64,000 bases of DNA from NCBI GenBank assembly GCA_029260455.1, contig JAJDDF010000001.1:62001-126000 (forward strand), given 5' to 3'. Shown one piece after another: positions 54,722 through 62,825 of this stretch. This stretch comes from Phycisphaerales bacterium. GTDB taxonomy: Bacteria; Planctomycetota; Phycisphaerae; Phycisphaerales; UBA1924. Each line of letters begins with the position of its first letter. The first letter of the stretch is position 1. The notes under the pieces were generated by a model that saw nothing but the letters and a program-made list of their open reading frames with translations, searched no databases and had not been told where the DNA came from. A program made the position numbers and the translations under genes.

Positions 54722-55561
54722 ATGCACACTGTTGTCAAGATGTCAGACCTTGATTTTTCTGAACTCCGCACACTCATTTATGAGCGCAGTGGCATTGCTT
54801 TTCAGGACAGCAAGCGCTACGTCCTTGAAAGCCGACTTGCGCATCGCCTTGAGGAACTCAATATGGATTCGTTCCATGAGTACCTGCAGTTTCTGAGCAT
54901 TGGGCCTCACCAGACTGGCGAGTTTGAGGAGATGTTGAATCGCATTAACATCAATGAGACAAGCTTTTTTCGCAATGAACCACAGCTCGATACCTTCGAG
55001 CAAATAGTATTGCCTGAACTGCTTGAAGCGCGCGCAAGCACCAAGCGGCTGCGCATCTGGTCGGCGGCATGCTCCACCGGGGAAGAGCCCTACACCCTTG
55101 CCATGCAAATCCATCGTGCACTTGGTGTGGCTCTTGCAGACTGGCACATTGAGATATTGGGCACCGACATTTCGGGCAACGTACTCAACACCGCCCACGA
55201 AGCTAAGTACGCATCACTCAGTCTCCGATCCGTCGACCCGCTTGTCGTATCGCGCTACTTCAGGGAAGAAGGCAGCTTTTCTGAGGTCGACCCCACCATT
55301 CACGAAATGGTGTCCTTTGAAAAGCACAATCTGTGCGATTCACTGGCGGCAACTCGTTATGGCACGTGGGATGCCATCTTCTGCCGCAATGCCATGACAT
55401 TCTTCGATGAGGATACGCGCAAGTGTGTTCTAGAAATGTTCCACAACCAAATAGCCGATGATGGCGTTTTGTTTGTCGGGCACAACGAAACGTTGCGCTC
55501 GCATCGAGACATGTTCGAACCAATCGCCACACCCCAATCATTCGCCTATACCAAGGTGTAG
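54722..55561 (+). CDS. cheR: CheR-type chemotaxis protein methyltransferase
   Basis: 279 residues. N-terminal all-alpha CheR domain (about 5-85), then the SAM-binding domain: TSFFRNEPQLDTF, IWSAACSTGEEPYTLAM, ILGTDISGNVL, and DAIFCRNAMTFFDEDTR where most homologues read FCRNVMIYF. Methylates glutamates of chemoreceptors, none of which are in the window. The ATG at 54722 has GGAGG close by (about 4 nt). An ATG six codons later is an alternative. Confidence 0.9.
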   Translation: MHTVVKMSDLDFSELRTLIYERSGIAFQDSKRYVLESRLAHRLEELNMDSFHEYLQFLSIGPHQTGEFEEMLNRININETSFFRNEPQLDTFEQIVLPELLEARASTKRLRIWSAACSTGEEPYTLAMQIHRALGVALADWHIEILGTDISGNVLNTAHEAKYASLSLRSVDPLVVSRYFREEGSFSEVDPTIHEMVSFEKHNLCDSLAATRYGTWDAIFCRNAMTFFDEDTRKCVLEMFHNQIADDGVLFVGHNETLRSHRDMFEPIATPQSFAYTKV

Positions 55562-55588
55562 GGCGCAGGGATCACCAAGGAGGTTGCT

Positions 55589-56101
55589 ATGGATCAGAAT
55601 ATTGTGCTTTCATTCATTCGTTCGACCAAGGACATCTTCGATACGATGTTGCAGCTTGAAGTGAGCCCCGGCACACCCTCCGTCAAGTCAACAAACAAGG
55701 CATCGCATGACATCTCGGGCATCATCGGCTTTGCTGGTGAAGTTGAAGGTACGGCCGTATTGAGCTTTCCCAAGGCGACGGCATATCGAGTGTGCGACTT
55801 ATTCACGGGCTCTGATTGCTCAGAATCGGAAGAAGATCTGTGTGATGCAATCGGCGAACTCACCAACATGATCGCTGGCAGTGCCAAGGCGCAGTTCGAG
55901 GGCAAGGAAGTGTCGATCAGTTGCCCGTCGGTCATCATTGGCGCCGATCACGTTGTCCATTCGAAGAAGGGCACGGTGTGCATTTCGATCCCATTCTCAA
56001 GCGATTGCGGTGATTTTGCCGTCGAGTTCGCAGTGAAGGGGTTGGGAGAAACCAACGCCACAGCGGATGCGGCAACATCTTCTGCCGCTGTCTCACACTG
56101 A
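55589..56101 (+). CDS. cheX: CheX-like chemotaxis phosphatase domain protein
   Basis: 170 residues, ATG preceded by AAGGAGG. Two-layer CheX/CheC fold with SGIIGFAGEVEGTAVLSFPK and the helix EDLCDAIGELTNMIAGSAKAQF, which carries the ExxxN phosphatase residues (Glu and Asn in ELTNM). Predicted to dephosphorylate CheY-P. Lies between cheR and cheY in one operon (28 and 20 bp gaps). Confidence 0.85.
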   Translation: MDQNIVLSFIRSTKDIFDTMLQLEVSPGTPSVKSTNKASHDISGIIGFAGEVEGTAVLSFPKATAYRVCDLFTGSDCSESEEDLCDAIGELTNMIAGSAKAQFEGKEVSISCPSVIIGADHVVHSKKGTVCISIPFSSDCGDFAVEFAVKGLGETNATADAATSSAAVSH

Positions 56102-56120
56102 CTTGGATGAGGAAAGAACC

Positions 56121-56495
56121 ATGAAAATTCTGCTTATTGATGATTCGAAAACAATGCGGAAGATCCAAAAGGGCATCCTCATCAAGATGGGATACACCGA
56201 TCTTGAAGAGGCGTGCGATGGCCTAGACGGGCTCAGCAAAGTCGGCTCGTTTGAACCAGACCTGCTTCTCGTCGACTGGAACATGCCCAACATGGATGGG
56301 CTCACCTTCGTCAAAGAATACCGGGCAAAGGGCCATAAGAAGCCCGTGCTCATGGTCACTACAGAGGCCGAAAAGGCGCGCGTGATCGAAGCCATCAAGG
56401 CGGGCGTCAACAACTATGTTGTCAAGCCTTTCACCCCTGATCTGCTTCAACAGCGCATCGAAGAGACCTTGTCTCGGATGGCTACGGCAAAGTGA
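56121..56495 (+). CDS. cheY: CheY-type single-domain response regulator
   Basis: 124 residues. A complete receiver: Asp7 and Asp8 in LLIDDSK, phospho-acceptor Asp52 in LLVDWNMPNMDG, Thr80 and Lys102 in VVKPFT. Likely the motor-binding output of this chemotaxis cluster. ATG with GAGGAAAG upstream. Confidence 0.9.
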   Translation: MKILLIDDSKTMRKIQKGILIKMGYTDLEEACDGLDGLSKVGSFEPDLLLVDWNMPNMDGLTFVKEYRAKGHKKPVLMVTTEAEKARVIEAIKAGVNNYVVKPFTPDLLQQRIEETLSRMATAK

Positions 56496-56801
56496 TTTGC
56501 CCTGGGCTGGGCTGCGCACTGAAACCCGGATTGTCAATTGATTGACCCATGCCAGCGGTTGCACTGTTTGGGCAGCCGCCTGTGCGTGCGCTCGCCGAGC
56601 AATCTGGCCCGCGATCCCTCGGGCATCCCGGGCGTCACCTCGGGCTATCTCGTCCTCTCAGCCGTGTGAAAGTATTTCCAGCCCAAGTTAGGGGGCTACG
56701 GAACCGCGGGCGGTGGACGTGGGTACCATTGTCAATGGTGCGGTCACATGCCGCCATGGCTGCATCGGGCGGCCCAACAGACACCGGTTTCGGAGATTCC
56801 C
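56496..56801. other. Intergenic after cheY
   Basis: 306 bases without a supported gene. A perfect 6-bp inverted repeat GTCAAT-TG-ATTGAC (56533-56546) could be an operator. Confidence 0.35.
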
Positions 56802-57977
56802 ATGAAGAGCATGTTGCAGGCCCTTCTCGTTTTTGCTGCCACCCTCACCCTCGCGGTGAGCGCGGGCGCTCAAGATGATGCGAATAAGGGTGACGACCTC
56901 GCGGCTCATTACGACTTCATATCCTTTCAAACAACCCACGGCGAGATGGTGCTGCTCCTCGACAAGGATCGGGCCCCGATCTCTGCAAAGAACTTCAAGC
57001 AGTATGTGACTGATGGCCACTACGACGGCACAGTGTTCCATCGCGTCATGAAGGACTTTGTCATTCAGGGCGGCGGCTTTGATGCCAATATGAAGCCCAA
57101 GCCCCTGCGCGCTCCAATCAAAAACGAATGGCGCAACATGCTCAAAAATATTCGCGGTGCGCTGTCGATGGCCCGTACGCAGGTGCATGACTCTGCAACG
57201 AGTCAGTTCTTCATCAATACCGTTGATAATGAGGGGCTGGATCAGCCCCGCGATGGTGCTGCGTATGCCGTCTTCGGCTCTATCATTGAAGGCCTCGATG
57301 TTGTCGATAAAATTCGCAATGTGCCTGTTGGCCCGCGCAGTAACGGCATGCAAAATGTTCCCATCGACCCGATGCCTGCAATAACCAAGGCCGCCGTCAT
57401 TTCGTGGGATGATCTCACTGATACCGCCCGGGTCGCCGTTGCCGAGTGGGATACAAAGGCCACCAAATGGCATGCTCCAGCGATCGAAGAGAAAAAGGCT
57501 CTTGAAGAGCGCAATCGTCTCGTAGAGGCTCGCTTTGATCAAATCAACAAGGCGCTTGCGTCAGATAAAGCTGAACAAAACGACAACGGGATTGCCTATG
57601 TCGATGAGATGATTGGTGATGGGGTTCGCCCCAAGGGCACAGAGGTTGTCATTGTCAAAGCAACAGGATGGACGCCTGATGGCAAGGTCTGGTGGCGCAC
57701 CGAGGACGAGGATAGAAAAATGCAGTCCTTCCCACTGGCAGCCCTCAGTCGGTTCAAAGGCTTGCAGAGATCGCTGCTTGAGATGAATATTGGTGGCACC
57801 CGTCTGCTGCACATTCCAGCGGAACTGGCTTTCGGCGAAGATGGCTACCATGCATCATGGTGGCTCTGGAATGATGTCCCGCCCAACACCGACGTTGTGA
57901 TGGAAGTGACGCTTGTTGGCTTTCAGAAAGACCTGGAGTTTGAAAATGGCGAGCTTGATGTGAATCAAGTCCGGTGA
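56802..57977 (+). CDS. Exported peptidyl-prolyl isomerase: cyclophilin plus FKBP-type domain
   Basis: 391 residues from the ATG at 56802 (GGAG 8 nt upstream). Signal peptide (LQALLVFAATLTLAVSAGAQ). Residues about 35-205 are a cyclophilin: YDGTVFHRVMKDFVIQGG, GALSMARTQVHDSATSQFFIN and FGSIIEGLDVVDKI. Residues about 265-385 resemble an FKBP domain (GDGVRPKGTEVVIV, MNIGGTRLLHIPAELAFGEDG, PPNTDVVMEVTLVGF). A helical linker joins them. Probably folds proteins in the periplasm. Proteins with both isomerase folds are uncommon. Confidence 0.85.
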   Translation: MKSMLQALLVFAATLTLAVSAGAQDDANKGDDLAAHYDFISFQTTHGEMVLLLDKDRAPISAKNFKQYVTDGHYDGTVFHRVMKDFVIQGGGFDANMKPKPLRAPIKNEWRNMLKNIRGALSMARTQVHDSATSQFFINTVDNEGLDQPRDGAAYAVFGSIIEGLDVVDKIRNVPVGPRSNGMQNVPIDPMPAITKAAVISWDDLTDTARVAVAEWDTKATKWHAPAIEEKKALEERNRLVEARFDQINKALASDKAEQNDNGIAYVDEMIGDGVRPKGTEVVIVKATGWTPDGKVWWRTEDEDRKMQSFPLAALSRFKGLQRSLLEMNIGGTRLLHIPAELAFGEDGYHASWWLWNDVPPNTDVVMEVTLVGFQKDLEFENGELDVNQVR

Positions 57978-58004
57978 GGTCGTTCGGGCTCACCTGTAAA
58001 ACTG

Positions 58005-58361
58005 CTACGCGGCATGACGCTCAGGCATTGCTGCTGCGTGTTGCAGCGAAAACACATTTACAGGACGCGTGACAATGGCGTCGGCGCCAGCTTCAATCGC
58101 TTCGGCGCACACGCCGTCACATGACACCACGATCAATCGTGCTTGTGGTGCGGCTTCGCGCAGCCCGCGCACAAGGTCAACCCCGCCGATCACTGCGAGA
58201 CTCATGCCGACCACGATTACTTCTGGTGCATTCGGGCCCGCAGCGACAAGTCCCTGCTCGCCGTCCACCGCTTCGATAACTCGCATGTCCCCGTGTTCAA
58301 AGGCAAGCCTCACCGCTGCCCGGCACGACTGTGAATCATCAATGACAAGAACGCATTGCAT
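58005..58361 (-). CDS. Degenerate receiver-domain protein lacking the phospho-acceptor Asp
   Basis: 118 residues from the ATG at 58361, which has GGAGG 7 nt upstream. The acidic pair is kept (VLVIDDS, Asp8/Asp9). Where the phospho-acceptor should be, the sequence reads EVIVVGMSLAVIGG, giving Gly at position 52. The switch Ser80 is present and the conserved Lys is Arg99 (IVTRPVN). The fold is clear but ordinary phosphorylation is not possible. It may be a phosphorylation-independent adaptor or decoy for the nearby chemotaxis proteins. Confidence 0.75.
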   Translation of the reverse strand: MQCVLVIDDSQSCRAAVRLAFEHGDMRVIEAVDGEQGLVAAGPNAPEVIVVGMSLAVIGGVDLVRGLREAAPQARLIVVSCDGVCAEAIEAGADAIVTRPVNVFSLQHAAAMPERHAA

Positions 58362-58505
58362 AGTGCTGCCTCCGACCTCTCTCCCCCCAGTTCGGGATGA
58401 TCGGACCTTCACCACACCTTTCGACCTGTGAGGCCGTCAGCTTTTGACAGAGTTGAAAAATTCTCGGAGCTTCGCGAACTCTCAGGGAAGCGGGGCGGCA
58501 GCCTT

Positions 58506-59477
58506 TTAGGCGTAGACCTCCAGCATCACCCGTCTCGTGTGCTTCACCTGACGATTGAGCATCTTGCGGGTCCATTCGTCGATATTCACTTTCGCCTCAG
58601 GATCAATCGCAAGATAGCCTTCGAGCGCGGGCTCAGACATTCGTTTGGCCATTTCCTGAAATATTCCAAGCTCCATACCCGCGATGCCGCAGATGTAGAT
58701 CAGATTCGCATCACTCTCCAGTTGCGGCTGCAACGCATCGAAGTCCGCCCGCACCCGGTCCTGCACATACATCGGCCCAAGCACTGCACCGTCCGGCCCG
58801 GTATTGGCTTCGCGGCTGATTGCAGTCATGTATGTGAAATTGTCATGCGCCGCAGCGAATTGTGTGAACTCATCGTGGTACAGCAAGTCAGTTGCATAAG
58901 GTGAACCCATGACGAGCGTGATGCGCCGCGAACATCCGCCTGCAAGCAACTCTCTGACCATGCCGCGAAATGGTGCAATGCCTGTTCCTGTGGCGCAGAA
59001 CAGGTAATCATGTGCATTCGAATCAGTCGGAAGCAGGAACCGCTTCCCGCTCGGGCCGCACACCTGCATCTCATCACCCGGCTTCAAGTTGCACAGGTAA
59101 TTTGAAGCAACACCTAAAAACAATTCACCTGTTTCCCAGTGTTCGTCGATCGTGCGTTTTACAGTTGTCGACAGAATTTTTCCCGCGCCATCCTCACCCG
59201 CCGTCGCACTCGCAAGCGAATACAGCCTGACCTGGTGCGGCCTGCCGCGCGCATCTTCGCCCGGTGCGACCACACCCACACTCTGTCCGACCAGACATTC
59301 CCCTTCTAGGGGTGTCCCGGAGACATCGAATTCAATATGCCGCACAAACGTCGCCGTTTTACGCCCATTGGTGCAGGGTTCATTTTTCGTAATCACCGCT
59401 GTGACAGGTTCTTTGGGACGCACGAGGTGCATCTTCACTTCGGGCAATACGGGTTCATTGGTTGTTGTCACACTCAC
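58506..59477 (-). CDS. Ferredoxin-NADP(+) reductase (plant-type FNR fold)
   Basis: 323 residues from a GTG at 59477 that overlaps the stop codon of the upstream gene (GTGA), with GGGAG 8 nt before it. FAD-binding barrel motif RLYSLASA. Nucleotide-binding domain with CATGTGIAPFRGMVRELL and ICGIAGMELGIFQEM. A C-terminal aromatic residue (Tyr, in VYA) is expected to stack on the flavin. Transfers electrons between NADPH and ferredoxin/flavodoxin. Coupled to a peroxiredoxin-like gene, so it may serve oxidative-stress defence. An earlier ATG inside the upstream gene is less likely. Confidence 0.85.
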   Translation of the reverse strand: MSVTTTNEPVLPEVKMHLVRPKEPVTAVITKNEPCTNGRKTATFVRHIEFDVSGTPLEGECLVGQSVGVVAPGEDARGRPHQVRLYSLASATAGEDGAGKILSTTVKRTIDEHWETGELFLGVASNYLCNLKPGDEMQVCGPSGKRFLLPTDSNAHDYLFCATGTGIAPFRGMVRELLAGGCSRRITLVMGSPYATDLLYHDEFTQFAAAHDNFTYMTAISREANTGPDGAVLGPMYVQDRVRADFDALQPQLESDANLIYICGIAGMELGIFQEMAKRMSEPALEGYLAIDPEAKVNIDEWTRKMLNRQVKHTRRVMLEVYA

Positions 59478-60070
59478 GCTTTCACTCCCGCGTTTACGTA
59501 CACCGGCTGGTTGCCGATTTTCCACTTGATGTTGCATCCGATGCTCGGTTTTTGTTCTGCATCAGGCGATTTTCCAGCAAGCACCGCATCGAGCGCTGAT
59601 CGCAGGTCTTTGCCTGTAACCGCCTTGCCATTGCCAGGCCGAGCATCGTCGAGCTGCCCACGATACACAAGCCTCCGGTCGCTGTCATACACGAAGAAAT
59701 CTGGTGTACACGCGGCGCTATAGAGCTTGGCAACCTCTTGCGTGTCATCATGAAGATAGGGAAACGTGAACCCGAACGATTCTGCCTGGGCTTTCAATTG
59801 CTCCGGCGCATCATCGGGATGCGATTCCGAATCATTCGAACAGATCGCAACGATCTTGAAGCCCTTTGGTCCATAGTCATTGCCGATCGAAGCGAGTTGT
59901 TCATCAATCAACTTGACAAATGGGCAGTGTGCACAGATGAACATCACAAGCAGCCCCGGCGACCCCGCAAGATATGCAAGTGACACCATTTGCCCTGTCA
60001 CAACGTCCGGCAGGTTGAAGTGGTTCGCCGGAATGCCAATTGCCGCCATCATCGAAGGTGTTTGTGCCAT
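59474..60070 (-). CDS. AhpC/TSA-like thioredoxin-fold protein
   Basis: 198 residues, ATG with GAGGAA about 8 nt upstream. Thioredoxin fold with GLLVMFICAHCPFVKLIDEQLA, where CxxC (CAHC) replaces the single peroxidatic Cys seen in classical AhpC, and VAKLYSAACTPDFFVYDSDRRLVYRGQLDD. This type is annotated as a redoxin-domain or thioredoxin-family protein and its reductant is unknown. Overlaps the FNR gene by 4 bp, which hints at a shared electron path (inference). Confidence 0.82.
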   Translation of the reverse strand: MAQTPSMMAAIGIPANHFNLPDVVTGQMVSLAYLAGSPGLLVMFICAHCPFVKLIDEQLASIGNDYGPKGFKIVAICSNDSESHPDDAPEQLKAQAESFGFTFPYLHDDTQEVAKLYSAACTPDFFVYDSDRRLVYRGQLDDARPGNGKAVTGKDLRSALDAVLAGKSPDAEQKPSIGCNIKWKIGNQPVYVNAGVKA

Positions 60071-60263
60071 TTGCCGGTTTCCTCAATTTCGCCGGGGGGA
60101 GAAGGCGCACAAGGTGCGCGCCTTGCCAAGGAAGTTTGATCCACAAGAAGGATTACACTTGTGCAGGTTATCAGGACGCGGTAGCATCTTCCACATCGTC
60201 GAACGGACTCGACGGTGAACAGTTTGATTTTTCAGTTCCCCAACGTGGTCAAGGAGCGACCGA

Positions 60264-60614
60264 ATGAGGGAAAAGACAGACCGTGACCCAAGGGTCGATG
60301 CGCGCCCGAGTTCACCGGACACACCGGGAACGCCCGATGATTTCGCACGGCAAGACACGCCCGTTGCCCGAATTCAATCCGGGCCGGGCACTGAGTCAAA
60401 GGATGACTCGTCCTCACTCTTCCAGGCGATTCGTGACACGATTCTTCATGCACTTTCTCAACACGATCGATTGCTCGTTGTGCTCTGGTATGTCGAGCGC
60501 ATGAGCATCCGCGAGATCGGAGAAGTGCTTGACCTGACCGATCAGCAGGTCCGACGCACACACGAACGTGTTGTTGCACGCCTGCGCGAGGTCACAGTGC
60601 CGGTGTCAGTGTAA
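60264..60614 (+). CDS. Small sigma70 region 4-like DNA-binding protein
   Basis: 116 residues. The N-terminal half is disordered and Pro/Asp-rich. The C-terminal half (about 55-110) is a sigma region 4 helix-turn-helix: HDRLLVVLWYVERMSIREIGEVLDLTDQQVRRTHERVVARLRE. Region 2 is missing, so it cannot act as a full sigma factor. AAGGAG lies 7 nt before the ATG. It stands alone between convergent and divergent neighbours. Possible roles are an orphan regulator or an appropriator of RNA polymerase. Confidence 0.65.
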   Translation: MREKTDRDPRVDARPSSPDTPGTPDDFARQDTPVARIQSGPGTESKDDSSSLFQAIRDTILHALSQHDRLLVVLWYVERMSIREIGEVLDLTDQQVRRTHERVVARLREVTVPVSV

Positions 60615-60648
60615 AAAACGCTATCTGTTCTGGCTGAAGAGAGATCAA

Positions 60649-62673
60649 TCAGGGCTTCGCACCGTTCCGCGCCGCATCCAGCGCATCGTAGACGATGAGG
60701 TGGCCTTCCCACCGCCAGTTCATCACCCATTTGCCATTCACAAAAACGCGCGGCACACCCTCGATGCGCAGCCGTGCTAAAAATGCATCTGACTGCGTCT
60801 CGCGCAACAGGTTCTGATCGACCACATCGGAATTGATTGTGCTCTGGGCCTCTTCACGACTTGCTGCAAATTTTGCAACCTCATCGAGCAGCATGGTTGG
60901 CCCCGGCCCCTGCATGAGCTCACGATCCATGATGAATCGGTGCATTTTCCAGAACGCATCCTCACCGCCAAGTTGTCCCGCTGCAAGCACTGCACGCGCG
61001 TACTCGCACGCGCCGGATCCGACCATCCCCTTGAAGCCCACGTTGCATGCCTTGGCCATCGGGAATATTCGGAAGTGATAGGTCACATCAGGATGGTCAT
61101 TTACGTATTCGCGAATAAAACGATCCAATTCGCGCGTACGCCCTGATGAATAACATCCATACACCGTCACTGTTGCACTTGGGTTGTCCTTCGCGCCCAG
61201 TGAATATCCCCACGGGCTTTCAAGATCGGGCATCGCCTGCCCCTGGCGCCAATCGTTGAGCAGCTTGGCATGGGCATCAAGTGGGCGATCCAGTGAGGCA
61301 TCCATCGGTGCCGGGTTTTGCGCGAGCACAGCTTTCACAGTGCGTTCGAGGTTGCCCTCGCGACCCCAGCGCCGAAACTCCTTGCCATTGATAAATACCA
61401 TCGGCGTCGTGCTCAGGCCAAGCAGATGTCCCTCATCGGAATCTGACGCAATCACATCATCAATCTGTGCCGCATTCAACGCGTGCCGGAATGCCGCGAG
61501 GTCGATGCCAAGCTCACCCAGTTTCGCATCAAGTTCCGACTGATTAACCAATTCATTCCTGCTGAGATGATCAAATGCCCATGCGCTCATTTCCCAGAAC
61601 GCGCCCGGCCCGCCCACAAGTCCCGCCGCCTCAACAAGGTTCGACCCCTGACACGATCCGGTGTGGATGGGCCTGCTCACATGCTCGTTGCAGGTGCTGT
61701 TGAAGGGATAATGTTTGTGCGAGAATGACACTGTCTCTGGATTCGCGTGCAAGATGCGCTCGATCTCGCCTTTCACCCGCCGACAGTCAGGGCATTGCAG
61801 GCAGGAGAATGCCACGATGCGCACTTGCGCATGTTCGGGACCGATGAGATACCGCCCCGTAAACCCTGCCCGCCCGGGGCCGCGCGTTTCAAGATCAAAT
61901 GGCACTTCCACAAGCTGCGCGATCGCATCATTGTGCTTCTGCGTAGGATTGGGATTCGTGATCGTGACATTCGACCCCGAATCTTCGGGTGGCGTCGCAG
62001 GTGGCGTCACCGGAGGGGTGACGCTCGTTGATGTTCCCGTGATCTCTTGAACGATCCTTTCTTGTTCCGCATCATCTTTTGCTCTTTCTTTTTGATCCGC
62101 AACAAGCTGCACGCCGCCCGCAAGAACTGTTGCACTTGCAAAGACCGTGAGCGATGTTTTCCACATCGCGGCGCTTTTGGTTGCACGGTCTCTAGGTGTT
62201 GCAAACTCCACCACACCCACGAAGAGCAAATTGAATACGTGCGTCGCAAGGCACCATGTACAGATAGTGCCTTCCTGCAACATGATGACGATGTAGGCAA
62301 CACTCATCAGCCCGCCCAAGCGCGCGATCCATACCACTGTGGGCGCAAGTCCGATTTTCCTGCTGCGCATCCATGTGGTCAATGCTGCCGCAAAGTAGGC
62401 AAGCCCAACATACGCCACGGGCCAGTTGATGAAGGGAATCCGTGAGGCAACATGATCCTTGAGCTTGTCGCACCCGCCGCCTTCGCCGCACCCCGGCGGC
62501 ACAAACCCCGGGATGTAGCTCAGCGACAGAACAATTGTGGTCACAATCGTAGCGCCGAGAAGGAGCGCACCGATGCCAAAAACCGCACTCGGGATCGCCT
62601 TCGATGTCCCTGAGCCAGATGCGCCGGGTGTCGCAGCCTTCGACCGATTCTTGCCTGTAGTCTTCTTCGCCAT
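60649..62673 (-). CDS. VKOR-thioredoxin fusion: disulfide-forming membrane protein with two DsbA-like domains
   Basis: 674 residues. N-terminal vitamin K epoxide reductase domain (about 30-160) with four helices, loop cysteines CGEGGGC (62/68) and active CTWC (138/141). A periplasmic linker rich in Thr/Pro follows (about 195-240). The first thioredoxin domain has CPDC near residues 292-297 and a cis-Pro TTPMVF. The second has CYSS in place of CxxC (TVTVYGCYSS) and so lacks a normal redox pair. Acts in periplasmic disulfide bond formation coupled to quinone. ATGs at 62673 and 62679 are both possible starts. Confidence 0.85.
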   Translation of the reverse strand: MAKKTTGKNRSKAATPGASGSGTSKAIPSAVFGIGALLLGATIVTTIVLSLSYIPGFVPPGCGEGGGCDKLKDHVASRIPFINWPVAYVGLAYFAAALTTWMRSRKIGLAPTVVWIARLGGLMSVAYIVIMLQEGTICTWCLATHVFNLLFVGVVEFATPRDRATKSAAMWKTSLTVFASATVLAGGVQLVADQKERAKDDAEQERIVQEITGTSTSVTPPVTPPATPPEDSGSNVTITNPNPTQKHNDAIAQLVEVPFDLETRGPGRAGFTGRYLIGPEHAQVRIVAFSCLQCPDCRRVKGEIERILHANPETVSFSHKHYPFNSTCNEHVSRPIHTGSCQGSNLVEAAGLVGGPGAFWEMSAWAFDHLSRNELVNQSELDAKLGELGIDLAAFRHALNAAQIDDVIASDSDEGHLLGLSTTPMVFINGKEFRRWGREGNLERTVKAVLAQNPAPMDASLDRPLDAHAKLLNDWRQGQAMPDLESPWGYSLGAKDNPSATVTVYGCYSSGRTRELDRFIREYVNDHPDVTYHFRIFPMAKACNVGFKGMVGSGACEYARAVLAAGQLGGEDAFWKMHRFIMDRELMQGPGPTMLLDEVAKFAASREEAQSTINSDVVDQNLLRETQSDAFLARLRIEGVPRVFVNGKWVMNWRWEGHLIVYDALDAARNGAKP

Positions 62674-62810
62674 CACCATTCCAATGTCTGGGGTTCTTTC
62701 GGGCCCGCCCGTGCAGCGGACGCCCGATCAGGGTCAATCACTGATTGTAATCCTTTGTGCGATCTTGGCTGCACTTCCGGCACTATCGACCGCACAACGC
62801 CCTGCCCTGC

Positions 62811-62816
62811 TACATT
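62811..62816 (+). promoter_or_regulatory. -10-like hexamer of galE, leaderless type
   Basis: TACATT, 9 nt before the GTG start at 62826, with no Shine-Dalgarno between. Confidence 0.4.
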
Positions 62817-62825
62817 TCACCCCCT

